Translations under genes and position numbers: made by a program
Assembly (NCBI GenBank): GCA_900095095.1
Contig: FMBT01000307.1
Span: 455,242 to 519,241 of the forward strand
Source: Fragilariopsis cylindrus CCMP1102
Lineage: Eukaryota > Bacillariophyta > Bacillariophyceae > Bacillariales > Bacillariaceae
Direction of reading: 5' to 3'
Length of the DNA: 64,000 nucleotides
The notes under the pieces: generated by a model
Database searches by the model: none
The model's input: the letters and a program-made list of their open reading frames with translations, nothing else
What the model was told of the DNA's origin: nothing
Shown here: one piece after another, positions 25,040 to 38,177 of the stretch
Numbering within the stretch: the first letter of the stretch is position 1
Layout: each line of letters opens with the position of its first letter

Positions 25040-26890
25040 ATGTTTTCATTTTGGTATTTGCTTCTTCCGTTCTCACTAGTAGTCCTCCCTGGTCCATGTC
25101 GATCATTTTTACCTCAGAAAAATACCTGTGGTAACCCATCAATATTGTCTGACGCCATACGAAGGCTTTCGTTGGCATCTTCTAAAGAGGAATGGACGTC
25201 AGATTTCGATGGATTTGTCGGCGACGATAATACGAGTTTGTCTGATTTTCTTGCAAAAAGTAGAGAAGGTAGCAATCGTGATTTTACTGCTGTACAGACA
25301 CGGCTCTTTTCATTGGGAGAAGATTTAATAATAAACGACTTTATTGGAAACATGGGTTTTGATGAAGGTACGTATTATTCATTGACAAGGAATATTATTT
25401 GTATCGTCTTTACAATCTCTTATATCTCATGTACTAAATATTTTTCGTTAAGTGACTGATTGGGAATACTATTATGATGAAAGTGAAAGTGATATCGATG
25501 ACGATGAGGACCGAAAAGTTGTAGAGCCCAACCCATTTGAAAAGTCAATGCCAAAACGTACGAGAATAAGCAGTGGTTCAGTTGTTCGTGTCTTTCGTGC
25601 AGAACTTGTTGGTAGGTTGGGAGCCACGATAAGCAGCCGAGGTCTTGATAGAAGAATCCTTGTCAAGGAATATTCGGAGAACTAGCACTACAGCTAGCAA
25701 GAAATGATCAAGTAGCCATTTCTCGATTGCAATCTCAATTGATGGAAAAGGAGAAAAACAAGGACGCTATTGAAGGAGGTTGGATTCAATGTGCAAATGC
25801 ACGAACAGTTCTCGCAAGAAAAGATGATGCGCATGTTGGAGATTTATTACGAACGCTGTCACTGACATCCTTTCTTGGAATATTAGGACAAGTTAATCTA
25901 GCAGAAATAGATGACATGAATCCAAATGAGTTCTATCGAGCACTAGGTGTCCCACCACCGAAAACAAATTCTGTTTGGGTAGTATATGAATACGCAGGTT
26001 TAAATACAATCGCTTCCTATACGTCCATGGCGCCTGAGAAGAAAAGGGCTGCTACGCCCCCAAAGAAAAACTTTTTTGGTAGATTCGTACAACCTCCCGC
26101 TCTACCACCCTTTCGAGAACGAGCTAATTTTGTCATCAAGGAATTATGAAGGAAAGTCTTTCAGCTTTAGCAACGTACGTACACATATTAAATCTATGTC
26201 ATTGTGCAGAAATCTGATTATTCCAAGTGTATTTGACACCCATTAAACTGTTTGTAATCTTTATTTCCCCCCTCTACTATTTGTACGCAGTATTCATGAA
26301 GAAGGTATCGTACATCGTAGCATTGGAAGGAACTCGTTCGTTATATCAAGTCCAACACAGAACAAAGCAGAAGCTTCGTCGATTTATTTCACTCGGGTTT
26401 CGGGACTCGTGGTTAAGCTCTCCGACTTTGGTTTTGCGGGATTGTTAGAAGATTCAGCAAATGATCAAGAGTTTATCTCAAGGGCACGCTCTTTTGGTTT
26501 ATCTTTTCGCACCGGTGACACATCTTTGACTATGACAAATTTTGCAATGGCTGAGGACCTACACGCTTTAGGGTTCGTATTCCTTGGATACTTCTCGTCT
26601 CACTTGCAGACTTACCAGAAAACGCGAATGCTCCAATGCCGAATACAGATGAAGATACAATTCAGAAACTTTTAAATGAAATTTTCAAATTAGATTTCCA
26701 AGCCTTTCGAGAATATGTCGAAGCAGAAGAAGTGTGGGAAAAATTGGTCCTACTACTCGATGAAAAGGATGGAGCTGGCTGGACTGTTCTCGAGACTCTA
26801 TTCAAAGCGAGAGAGACGGTTGCAGAGAAAGAGAACTCGCTCAAAGTTATTACAGCACGTGGTCTTCTTTCAAATCCTTTTTTTCAGTGA
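25040..26890 (+). CDS. Plastid-targeted protein-kinase-like protein (probable pseudokinase)
   Basis: Three exons, 25040-25367, 25453-26174 and 26291-26890, give about 550 aa once three frame breaks (near 25676, 26145 and 26586; each one base short) are allowed for. The leader MFSFWYLLLPFSLVVLPGPC is a signal peptide, followed by RSFLP with Phe at the likely cut, typical of diatom plastid import. The kinase-like part includes RRILVKEY (possible beta-3 Lys), NSVWVVYEYAG (hinge), IHEEGIVHRSIGRNS (catalytic-loop position, about 352-366) and VKLSDFGFAG (DFG at about 396-398). The catalytic Asp of HRD is replaced by Ser, which suggests no or altered phosphotransfer. Three breaks in one gene could mean sequence error or a decaying gene. 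No close named family is recognised. Confidence 0.6.
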
Positions 26891-28799
26891 AAGTGAAGTC
26901 TTCACATTTTCTTTCCTACTTTTTTTTCGGAGGTATTTTAAGCAAGGCGCAAAAAACCACCAGCAGCAGACTTGCACACAAGTGATTGAAATAATTGTAG
27001 GAACAAATTTAAAAATATTAATATTAATATTAATATCAATCAGTGGAATGAGTACTGTGTTGACATACCTGTTGTCTACACCCTTTCTGTGATCGCATTA
27101 AATTGTGTTTTACATTTGTATGGACCTTGTTTGCTTTCACATTTTTGTGTACATTTCTTTTTTGTGTACGATAACATTGCTGTCATCTTCATTCTAGAAA
27201 TTTTGACTCCAATATCACCATACTTCGCACATTTAGTCCTGGATCTCTTGGCACAATATGGCTGGTAGGAATTTCCCAAGGTTATCCACTGTTCAGATAT
27301 TGATATATGATTCCTATAATACAGTATTTCTTGCCATGATTAAATCAGTGACTTGCTCCACCACCATTCTCTTGGATTTTCTGCAATCAGCTGACTCTCA
27401 AGATACTGTAAGCCTATGTTCTGGAGTTATTTCCAATATTCTGTCCAGTCTGGGTCCACGGATATACGATATCCTTCTTTTTGTTTGGTATTTTTTGTCA
27501 CAGAAATTCTTGCACCACCTGGAGGGGGAGTTGATGGGGATTTGTCCTAAAATGATGCAACATGCTAGTAGAAGCATTAACAATAGTAATGCTATTACTA
27601 TCAGTTATTATTCCTGTTACTCTTGAAACTAGCTTCTTCATTCAACAACAGGTTCTCACACTGAACAGAAAACCAAATGTGGCAAGTATCATCAACACCA
27701 TTGATGAGGGCGAAGGGACCAATAGGAGAATGTAACATCTCGCCAGATGGTTTGATGTAACTGAAGATTATTTGTTGAGATATAACTGGAACACAGGACT
27801 TATCCTTGAATTCATAGATTTCTGAATGACTGTGTGTTATAATCCAAGCAAATTTCGGTGCCAAAGAAAGCAGTTAATAAGTAAAATTACCTTATAATGT
27901 TAAGTTTCAAATAACAATACATATCATTATTATCTATGAAATAATGCCTTATTGATGAGGCTAGTAATTTTGAATAATTGAGTAAGGTAGTACACAGTAT
28001 AGTAACCCAGTATGTAGTAGAAACTAATTAAGTGCCAACACTGTGACTCACTTGAGATAAAAACTTGGACTTTGACTTGTTCTTTCTGTTCAACATCAAC
28101 ATCAACATCATCACCATCATCATCATCAGCAGCAGCAGCAGCAGCAGTAGAAATGTAGTCATCAATATTGCTGCTAAGATATAGCTTTCAATTGCCAAGA
28201 TTGTACTGTCACCTCTTAAAATAGTTATGATCATCTTCTTAGTCGGTTGTAAGTGTTGACTCAGCTCACACAATGAGAAACTTTGCAGCAGTTGTGGATT
28301 TGTCTTTGCCAGAACAATTTACAACACTTTTGGTGTGGTCAGGGGAACCATAGTCCCTATGATGCCTTAGTTAATTACCTAAATCATCATTGTGTTATGG
28401 TCGCTGTTGTGACTGCATTTCCATTCCTTCTCAATCTTTACTAAAGTTTACTAAGTATTGGTCTGTCTATCTTACGGTACATGTTCAAGTTTATCGCCTT
28501 CGTGCGCCAAATACCTACTACTGTAGTGAATACAGAATTTTGTCACTATCGCTGAACGAAATTGAACTTGGCCGACAATACGGCGTGAGTATTGATTGAT
28601 GACATTGCTACTTCTGCTACCGTTATTATGCTAGACTGCTGCTAGACGGCTACAAACTAACTTCTGAAGCTACTTCAAAGTAGTCTTACTTGTACCGTAG
28701 AGGTTGTGTAAATTAACAATCAACAGTACGTATTTAGTATCATCATAGAAGAAACGTGATTATTGGTTATTGAGGAGGGTAAGACGAAATCTACCTAAA
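26891..28799. other. Intergenic, no supported gene
   Basis: About 1.9 kb of AT-rich sequence. The ORFs at 27258-27626 and 27601-27864 show no domain or conserved pattern. Simple repeats occur at about 28093-28150 (AACATC then CATCAT then AGCAGC triplets) and an ATTAAT tract at about 27014-27036. Confidence 0.5.
28093..28150. repeat. Compound triplet repeat (ACATCA / TCATCA / GCAGCA)
   Basis: Adjacent runs of AACATC, CATCAT and AGCAGC units form a compound trinucleotide microsatellite with no associated gene. Confidence 0.85.
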
Positions 28800-29008
28800 A
28801 TGACGGATACAAAATCTGGCAATGAAGAGAGTGATATCCATACAATTCAAGCAGAATGCTCGAACATGATCTCGCTTCTGAAGATATTAGAAAAGAAGAG
28901 CACGATATACAATGCCAACTGGAGATTTTTTCTAGAGAGGCTTTACTCTGTGGATTTCAGAACGACGTCGTTGAACCACCAATTCCCAAGAAGAGAACAA
29001 GAAATTAA
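28800..29008 (+). CDS. Small hypothetical helical protein (frame break inside)
   Basis: ATG 28800 opens a frame whose first 30 residues (starting MTDTKSGNEESDIHTIQAEC) look like a charged helix. Near 28894 the likely frame changes by one apparently missing base into EEHDIQCQLEIFSREALLCG and then a Pro/Lys/Arg-rich end (VVEPPIPKKRTRN), stopping at TAA 29006-29008. The joined product would be about 69 aa, helical with a basic nuclear-type tail. I do not recognise the family. Support is only the protein-like composition on both sides of the break. Confidence 0.35.
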
Positions 29009-29397
29009 AAGAAAAGGAACAATAAGCAAACATCCACCATCACATCACATCATGATCATCATGATCATCATCATCATCATCATGACCATCATCATCATCA
29101 TCAATCTTGGAGTCTGTGTTTGTCCGATCTTTCTCATATTGAATATTGAAAGTGATGATACAATGCGAGTATAATATTAACAATATTAACAATAATAAAT
29201 CCGTTCCTTGAAACTTCCTCAACAGATAAGGTTACTATTCAGTATCTTTATTCTGAATGTTAAAATGTAAAGTTTAATCAATATAAGGAATGATGTTGCT
29301 GTATAGTACGTAAACTATTTTCAATTTTCAATTTTTAGCATTTTAAAATTTATTATTATTAGTACGTAATTAATTTAAAATTAATGATCAATTGGAC
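29009..29397. other. Intergenic with CAT/ATC repeat
   Basis: Contains an imperfect ATC/CAT triplet repeat (about 29032-29103) and otherwise AT-rich sequence up to the 3' end of the bL19 gene. Confidence 0.5.
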
Positions 29398-29982
29398 CTA
29401 ATATTTGGAGACCTTAGTCAATAATGGGTTTCTATCACGGAAGTAGTAGAGTTTGGATCTTTTGACCTTTTTCTTGCCCTTAAAAATGAAATTACGTTCG
29501 AGGATTTTCGCTTCTTTAATCATGGGAGAGTAGAATGGAATTCTTCTCTCAATCGGCAACCCGTACACTACATCGCGTAGTATTAAGGAAGATCCAAGAC
29601 CACGCTTTACGATTCCCAAAACGACACCTCGAATCTTCTCCAGTTCCTGCTTTTCTGCTTTCAGTCCACCCTGTGAAACCATCCTGAGTTCGACGGAATC
29701 TCCTACGCGTATGATATCTTGCCAAATGGTCGGATTTGATTCTTTAATTTTTTCACACGCTTCGTCATTCAATTCCGAAAATAACTTAGAGGCTCGTTTA
29801 CGAGGAGATTTAAATTTTACGTAGTCGCGGTATCTAGGGCGATGACCATGATGTACAAATTGCATGTCGTCAGCCACAGCAGTCGAGGTTGAAGAGAAAT
29901 GCATTACCGGTAGCGTTTCAGATATCACCATTGAACGAGAAGCGAGCGGACGACCCGCTAAACTAAAGAATCTTTGCATCAT
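29398..29982 (-). CDS. MRPL19: Organellar ribosomal protein bL19 (probably mitochondrial)
   Basis: Protein of 194 aa from ATG 29982; the longer open frame upstream begins with GTG, and a second ATG follows at once at 29979. The leader MMQRFFSLAGRPLASRSMV is Arg/Ser-rich without acidic residues, as in a mitochondrial presequence. The core matches bL19: a DIIRVGDSVELRMV beta-barrel segment, KIRGVVLGIVKRGLGSSLIL (the RIRGVVI...GLGSSFTLR-type signature) and GLPIERRIPFYSPMI. The tail carries KKKVKRSKLYYFRDR. It sits at the interface of the large and small subunits. The start lies about 360 bp from the divergent mannosidase gene. Confidence 0.88.
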   Translation of the reverse strand: MMQRFFSLAGRPLASRSMVISETLPVMHFSSTSTAVADDMQFVHHGHRPRYRDYVKFKSPRKRASKLFSELNDEACEKIKESNPTIWQDIIRVGDSVELRMVSQGGLKAEKQELEKIRGVVLGIVKRGLGSSLILRDVVYGLPIERRIPFYSPMIKEAKILERNFIFKGKKKVKRSKLYYFRDRNPLLTKVSKY

Positions 29983-30338
29983 CGTTTCAACTAATTTTTC
30001 TCGTTCCCTTGCCGTCGACTTTCTTCTCTTCTCTGTCAGTTCACAGTATGGTGCTTGTTTCACACCGCTCGATGTTGAATGTTCCTGACGACAAACAAAG
30101 CATGTACGGTAGTATTTTCGTGCATTTAACTAACACAATTGAAAACATGCTCAATGCGCGTTGTTATGTAAATTTCAATATTGAGTGAAGGTGAAGAGTC
30201 GATATAAAAGCACGAGCTCAAACCCTCGCGAAAAAGCAAAATTGTGCGCGTCAATCATTTTTTTAGGGGTTGAATTTCAAATTATATGAAAACAATCAGA
30301 TAATCATACATTTTTTGTAAACCCTCCACAGAGATGCA

Positions 30339-32325
30339 ATGAAAGGATTCTGCTTCGTATCTATACTATCGTTGGTGTTTGTTTATTTTACTCTTCAAAT
30401 CTTGCCATCAGAGGAATGGTTTACCAGTGAACACTACAAGGATAAAAAATGTCGACACTTAAAACCAATAAATCCTAATATAGATTTGTCCGTTTTGGGT
30501 GCAGAAAGGAGAGAAAGATTCAAGGCGGTCCAACGTGCTATTGGTCATTCGTGGCAAGGTTACACCAATATCGTGTCCCTCGATTCATACTGGAATCAAG
30601 GATTCATACCCCATGATGATTTAAAACCTCAATCGATCCAAGGTCATTCGTGGCTTCATTACGGGGCGACTCTTCATGATTCTATTGATACGTTATATTT
30701 GGCCAACTACACAAAAGAATACGAACAAGCCGTACGCTGGTCGACCAGCTATGACATACAAACAACTTCTCCACAAGCAACAAAAACTTTTGAATATTCT
30801 TTACGTATACTCGGCGGTTTGCTTGGATCTTATTCCATTTCAGGAGATCCACGCTTGTTTTCCGCAGCACAGAATGCTGCCGATGCGATTTTGGAGGGTC
30901 CATTTCAAGCGTCTCCCACAATCGTACCCCGACCGTTCAATGTCTTGGCTCCATCGGTTTCTTCTTTCAATGAGTGCACTTGGATATGGGACTGGAAATG
31001 GAAAGCTACCATTCAAAGGCTGTATCAGGCAGCTTATACTGCTGGACGCAACCAGTTCACAAAAGAGCATCGATCGAACTCTTTAGCTGGTTTTGGCTCG
31101 GTGAGTAATAAATCACAGACAATGCGGTTATTATTAATACGGCAGAACAAAAATCGAAATTACTAGGAACATTTCACCAATGTTAATTGTTTCAATCTTT
31201 TTTTTGCAGTTTGGGCTTGAGTTTTCGTTTATATCGGCTTTGACAGGAGATCCCAAATATAAAAAGAAATCTGATGATATTTTTTACCATGTTCAAACTT
31301 ACGAGAAAAATGGAATCATCCCTTCCTCTTGGGATGTTCTAACAGGACTACCCATTTCTCATAGTGGTTCATTAGGAAGCGGATCAGATTCTTTTTATGA
31401 ATATTTGATTAAGATCCCTGTCTTGAATAGTTGCTACTATGATGATGGAATGGAAATGTACACAGATTCCTGCACAGACAGTGACAAGGACCACTCGAAA
31501 TTATACGAGAAAATGGTGAGGGAAACTCTCACCCCCTTTCATGTAAAAAGGCAGTCGATTGGTGATGATATTAATAGTACAAAATCTCAACAAAGCTTTC
31601 CTGTGGACTATAGCAATCACTACGATCACTTACTATGTTTTCTTCCCGGCATGTTGTCTTTGGGTGCTTCGTCAAAATATCCATCAGGCTCTAAAAGTCT
31701 TGTTGATAATGAACAACATCGACTAGCCAGACAGCTTTTGGAAGGATGCGCTGCAATTTATAAAACATCTCAGACAAATCTGTCGCCCGACACGGGATCG
31801 TTCCGACCAGGAAAGTTCAATGTCGATGATCCGTCATTCTATTTACGACCTGAATACGTGGAAAGTCTTTTTGTTATCTATCGCCTTACTAAAGACAGAG
31901 AGCTTCAAGATATGGCATGGGATGTGTTCCAAAGCCTGGAAAAGTATTGCAAGATATCGAGTGGAGGGTATGCGGTGCTGAAGGATGTTAACGATCACAA
32001 AAAAGGGCATCATGACGATATGCCTTCATATTTTTTGGCCGAAACTCTTAAATATTTGCTCCTGATATTCGCACCTGATGATTATGTAAGCCTGGATGAC
32101 TTCGTTTTTACCACTGAAGCCCATCCCTTGCGCAAACTACAAGTCAACGAGGATGTATTACCACTCTGTTTTCTTCAATGTCGACCGCCGACTCCCATGC
32201 CTTGGACATTATTGTGCTTTGGAGGTATAATTATCTCGGTATATGTTGCAATGTTCTTTGTCGTCTCGAACGTATCCAGAACTTTTCTAATTGCCTTGGT
32301 CAACGATAAGAGAAAGACCTTGTAA
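30339..32325 (+). CDS. Class I alpha-1,2-mannosidase (GH47)
   Basis: Two exons, 30339-31100 and 31210-32325, join in phase 0 to give 625 aa. GH47 enzymes trim alpha-1,2-linked mannose from N-glycans in the ER or Golgi. Signatures are AIGHSWQGYTN near the start, HDSIDTLYLANYTKEY, FEYSLRILGGLLGSYS (an acidic catalytic residue region), RPEYVESLFVIYRLT and the C-terminal TTEAHP, whose Thr binds calcium in known structures. An N-terminal hydrophobic segment (about residues 4-22) acts as signal anchor. Unusually, a second strongly hydrophobic stretch lies after the catalytic domain (WTLLCFGGIIISVYVAMFFV) and is followed by a short basic tail. A three-codon upstream ORF (ATG at 30334, overlapping the start) is present. 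Confidence 0.9.
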
Positions 32326-35300
32326 CTCGTCCTTGGGCTGTTAAGACGACTATGTTAGATAAGATCATTTTTTTTGTGAAACAATTATGCAATAGATATT
32401 TGTGATAATGATAACAATAATAATGTTTATGCGCGCTATTATCGTTCTTTCCTGACAAAGTTTTTTTTCTAAACTTTGAAGTTATGAGAAGTCCTTTACT
32501 ATCTTTTCTCCCTTTAATCATAGCAAAAATCACGCTTTTGGTTACACTTTCTTCATAATATTGAACTGGATGAATTTGACATGGTATTGTATTGCATTTT
32601 TTGAATTTGTCCCGAGGGATGTATGTTTTGGAGTACAACGTGCTGTATGGTTCCATCTTTCGTATGTTTCCACCGGCGTTGTTGACAGTCAAGTTAATTG
32701 ATCTTCTGATGGAGATGTGTTCTGAGAATAAGTAGGCAATATGTGCAACCACCAGAACAGTTTATTTAACAAATAACAACAGGAGGAACTTCGTCATTAA
32801 TTCCAACAGCAACGAGTACACTGATGGAAAATGGAAGTCAAATCCTCCAAAGGAATTCTTTTAGAAGCTTCTCATCTACGGTGAGATGGCATCTTCAATA
32901 AGCATTTTCACTAATGGTCGCGATGTTCCAGCGAATTGCTTAGCGTAAATATTGGTCTGCTGACTTTATGGTATCTGCTAGCTACATCTTTCTTGTGGTG
33001 ACCGCAATTTTCTGCCGGAGGATAGATGAAGAGTGAGCTTGGTCTCAAAGGAAATATGTTGCGTGTTTTGAAAAAAAAATGGTGGTGCAACAAATCCTTT
33101 AGCCCAAGCAGCTTTCAGGTAGAAAGAATTACCAAATTTGATCAAATGACCAGCCTAGCCGTATTAAACCGGTGGATTGAGACCAGAAGTTCGACAAGAT
33201 CTCGATTAAGATCGGAAACTAGGTCACAACAGTAATTACGAGCAAACAGTTCGCACCAAAAGCATGTAAAAACATTTGAGACCGTCTCGAATTCATCAGT
33301 GAGATCAAGTGCATGTGAACTAGGGTCAAAAAAAAATACTTTTAACCAGTTCGTTGCAAGCACTGTATGTCAAAACAACATAGTATTTCTATGTCAGCAT
33401 AAAACTCGGTCAAAAAATTTATTTACTCCACGTGTGTGGAAGATGTCCCGTACTTGATTTGATGTTCATTCTATCTTGTGCAAGATAAACATATATTTCG
33501 TGATCCTCACTTCGTAAGAGTGCAGTCAAAAGTTTTGTTTTGCACAAGAAAGGTCTAAAATTAGCCAGCCTTCAAGATAATACCCCTGCTATCGCTTATT
33601 ATCCTGGTACCTCACTCAATTAAGTTATATTCATTCTTACTCTAATCGTGTCATTGACCACTCTTAACCAGTCTTATAGCTATATTTCTATGGAAAGATC
33701 TACGACGTCTATCTGCGGCCTTGCTGCATCAAAATGCTAGCAAATCCTGGATATGATACGCAACGAATGCCAAGAAACACTTGTCGAGTTCCAAGAATAC
33801 CTCAAGTTTGGACATGTTAAAGATCTGGCTGCCGTCAACACATCGAAGGTGTCTTGACCTCGCTATTTCAGATCTTCAAAGTGAATGGTAGTACGGTCTT
33901 GCTAATAAACCTTGATGCTAACTCAATTGGACTGTGATTGTACAAGCTCGTAAAAGCGAAGGATAAAAGTCATCCTGGAGAAATAAAGCATAGATGCATC
34001 TTTTGAGTTGTAAATATTTGAACTGAGGTTGCCCACCACAACCCAAAGTAAGAGCAGAACATACGGAATGCTTCTCCGATATTTTATAAACTGTTGGTGA
34101 AGCTGTTACGAGTCTGACAGTCATCGTCGTCTTCACGACTGGTAAAATTAATCTGTACACTAATCAATTATTCCACCGTCTTTGATATTCTGCTCAGAAG
34201 GCTCAGAGAGCTTGCAATCGGTATGAAAACTTCTGAAAGTGGCACTCTTACATTGCGTTTGCCTTCTTCAAGAGAGTGATAGGTGCAATATATGTATTGA
34301 TGCCATTAACTTTCGCCACTCCAACAAGATAACGTCGAAATTGTTGCGGCGTTGCAACTTTAATTAAACTGTGATTTCCACATTCGACTTCCTCATGGAG
34401 AATGGTGACTTTTTTGACTACTTTTCCTCATATGCTGAAGGTAGATCTGAACTCCTCCATGGAAATATGGTCTGTTTTCTTACGATTTAACTCATATCAT
34501 GTAGTCAAACCGCTCGTAAATCAAATAGATGGCATCTAAAGCTTATTCTGAACTTAAATTTTTATCTTCATTCTTTGACGAGTATTTCACAAGAGATCTT
34601 AGGCAACGGTCGTTCTCAAGGTAGTCAAGCATATTTGGTCCACCTGGTCAACCAACTTTAGCGATGGACCTACTTCTGACGAAAGCTACAGGCAACATCG
34701 ATTCCTATTCTAAAATATAGGAAGATAGTAGTTTCAGAAACACACTGAGTATTATGATCATGTTATTGTAGATTATTCTTGTATCATGAACGTTTTTGTT
34801 CTGATCTCTCCAATTCCGAATGAAGGTTTATGTATGCTGCTTCGGACACGTTGAGCAACGAAGCTAAATAAAAGCAAGACCGCAATCATTTGTCGAGTCG
34901 ACTGGATGATGATACTTTCCGGAATAGAACAAATGGTACAAAAATCATTGACGGAGTTATACAATGTCAGGTTTAGGATATGTTTAACATCTTTACCAAA
35001 GTATTTCAACTTGCTATAATGGCAGCAACTTATGTAGCCGGAATGGTAGAATGAACAGAATCACATAAATGTTACTAGGTGTTGCCAAATTGATTGCTTA
35101 GACTAAGATCCAACTGGAGTTATCTCTAATTGGTGATAATTCGTCGTCCAGCCTATAAAGCTCCTTCAGAACATTCCAATTTGCTATGAGATTTTTCCGA
35201 AGCCTTCCTTGTTTATCCGAGGTATTACATGCAGCTAGGGGCGGTGTTGTCCGTTTTGAGCTCTAGAAGGCGGGATCAAAGATGAAATGGTAGGAATCAC

Positions 35301-36954
35301 ACCTTCCTTCAACCTATCGTATCCTCTCTTCAGACAACCCAAACGTTTATCTTAAGGTTGATGGAATCTTTTCTGGGCATTGGAAACCTGCAAGCAGGGA
35401 ACTAAATAACTAAGGAATACTGGCTCTGCTCAGCTTCTCTGTTCCATGGTTCCATTCGATTTTGATCCGTTCTCTAGGTACAGGATGTATATTAGGTGAT
35501 ACAGCTAACGCCTCTCAACCTTCCGTATAAGCACGCAGTTTCCAATCGACACAAAATCACCAATGCATGGAACTTAATCACCGTTCCAGATTTCCTCCTC
35601 AGACCACGAGATGGGAATCAAAGTCGCTGGATAAATTTCCCTCGGAAATGTTTTAGTTTTCGAACGGTAATACATGTTGTTTGAAGGGGAAGTTTGGCAT
35701 GAATGCATCTAGAAGCACCCAATTCAAAAGATACGCACGGAACATTTCCCCTAAAAGAAAAGTGGAGCATTTTAATTGAACTGAATAGCCTTAAGTTATC
35801 TTTATATAGATACTTTATCGAAATATCTTACCATCTCTGATTTATATAATTTAAAGCAGACTAAGTTACTTCAACCTCAAATTCCCTTCCGTCAAGTCAC
35901 AGTTCTTTCCCACCCTGGTAGAACGATGTGTTCATTAATTTAGCAGCACTGCCAAGGCAGCTTCTTCTATAGTTCTATGGGTTGATACAAGTAAGAATTG
36001 AAATATTACCATGTTTAGAGTCTAACTTTCGCATTGAAGGGGTTTCTTCAAGTACACTACTATGGTGAATATTTACCTTATTTTGGCCTGTCAGGCCTTC
36101 TTCGTGCAGGCAGAGCAGGAGAGTAGAGGCAGCATTCTGTTGTTTCTGGTTGTTGGTTATATCTTACTAGGGAGTTTCATGAAGAATTGTTCATAGTTGT
36201 GGCTGCCATCTATGTTGGTCTTTGTTTCTTTTGTTCGGCTCTGTTTGCATTGATGCTGGCCCTGGTGTTGCTTATTCTTGGTCCAATTTTTTTCCCTGCT
36301 GATGGAGATGGATGGTAGATATTTGATAACTCTGTTGTTGATGATGTCGTGCTATTTCTTAATGGCCAAGAGTTCCATGTTGTATTGATGTAATAATGAT
36401 AGATAACTTCTGTACTATATCTCCTCTGCGCACCGCATTTTGCGCACGGGGCAATTGGCTGAAAATTAACAAGTGCAAAAGTATGGAGAGTGATTTGTAA
36501 ACATTCAAAACCTCATTTTTCATTCCTAATTTTCTCTTGATAGAGTATGTTTTTAGTTTTTAGCGTGCTTTTGTTTGCGTGAACTTTCACCTGATAGCCC
36601 TCTCCGCAAATTGTAGTGCACAGATGAAGTATAGTTTATTTCTCATACCCTGCTGTTCGATCTGTAATCCTCCTCTCTTATGCGCGGCTCTTGTGGTAAT
36701 TTGAGAACTGCCTTCCCATCCCGATACAACAACACTCATATAATTTTCCCTGAATGAATGACCAAAGTACACAGGACTTTTCCTTCCTTACCAACTGTAA
36801 TTAGTGCATTATATTGGCGCATCTGTTGTATACCTATATTAAGGAAGGTATGGAGGAATCAATGGAATAGTTTCCCATTCAATCAAAATTCTTAATCACA
36901 TGAAAAAATTCTCCTTAACTTGAGGAATTGCTTGTGGTGAAAAGAAACGTCAAA

Positions 36955-37054
36955 TCAGGTGGTAACCCCGCCATGAATTGCTTCTTGGGAGTCTGTTCAA
37001 ATCAGGTGAGAACCGCCATGAATTGCTTTCTTTGGAGTCTGATAACTTTAAACC
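36955..37054. repeat. Imperfect tandem duplication, about 58-bp unit
   Basis: Two adjacent copies share CAAATCAGGTG, then CCGCCATGAATTGCTT, then GGAGTCTG, with small indels between them. A third partial match (CTTCAAATCAGGAAG) occurs near 37150. Confidence 0.7.
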
Positions 37055-38138
37055 TCTTGCCCGGCTGGGCTTCCACACAAATGAGGATGAGTTTGTGATG
37101 ACTTTTTGTGCACCAATGAAAACTGCTACCAAGTGACAAGTAGCACTTCTTCAAATCAGGAAGGAAAGAGGATGGTCATTATTATCAGAATTGTCAAGTC
37201 CATGTTGATATTCTGTTTGAAGTTGCCCAGCTCCATCTTTCTTTACCTACTGTATACACCTACCTCATTGAGTATCATCATGTCCACTATACAATCATTT
37301 CTAAATTTTATTGCATACAGAGTATTACTATTAAAATTTGAGTACCTGAACAACCAGAACTCTGAGAGTGTTGCTATGGCTTAACATTTTTTCCAAAATG
37401 TTGTAGGCTGTGGAAATTGTTGTTTTTTCTGGAAGCACATTTTGGATTGAAATAAGTTCTACTTCTTATTGGCACCATTAATTATCACGTTGGAGTTTTC
37501 GTTGCAAATTTCTGGGCATGTTTTTATGTGCAGGTTATTATTATTTATGTCCAAGTATTGATGCTTTTTGAGACTTGATCAGGAAATTACAGACAGGATC
37601 GAGATGAATGGTGATTGCAAAATTTGTCCACTATCACAGTGATTCATTAGACTATTCATTTGTTGGAAATATCGTATAATATTGGTCATTTGAAAACCTT
37701 TGCACATTAAGTTTTCTAGTCTAGAATTTCTGTGGTTTTGGATATTTGTTAACCAAGTAAGTGCATTTAAAGTTGCACACTGCCGGATATATACCTACTT
37801 TCACTGATTGCCTTGCACAATAAATGGTGTGAAGGTCTTTTGTGCACTTTGAGAGCTAGAAGGTTTCTTTTTGTGTTCCGGAAAAGGTAAACTATGCATC
37901 TCAAATGTTGGTAGGATGTAGCTTGGCTTGTGTTAATCTGTTGTGTGATCCTAACGTCATGCTGTACTTGGAATGTGTTGACTGTTGTTGGGCTAGGGTA
38001 TGCCCTGCAGTGGTCTACTCACGCCTTCTGTATGTCTTTTTTGGTGAACAATTTACTTTTTCCAGAAGATTCATGTTCTTGGATGAAGGTTGCATGCCTT
38101 TGCCCTTGGGGGTTGCTGCTACTCCTCTGTTGAGGGGA

Positions 38139-38146
38139 GTGTGTGT

Positions 38147-38177
<31 letters not shown>
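38139..38177. repeat. GT microsatellite followed by a G homopolymer
   Basis: About 11 GT units (38139-38160) run directly into 17 G residues (38161-38177). Length of such a tract is error-prone in sequencing. Confidence 0.9.

Noticed and set aside
27258-27864. ORFs of 122 aa (+) and 87 aa (-) in the spacer
   Set aside because: No domain, no consistent start context, overlapping on both strands; chance frames.
28090-28150. Possible CRISPR-like array in the triplet repeats
   Set aside because: Simple trinucleotide repeats without unique spacers in a eukaryotic genome.
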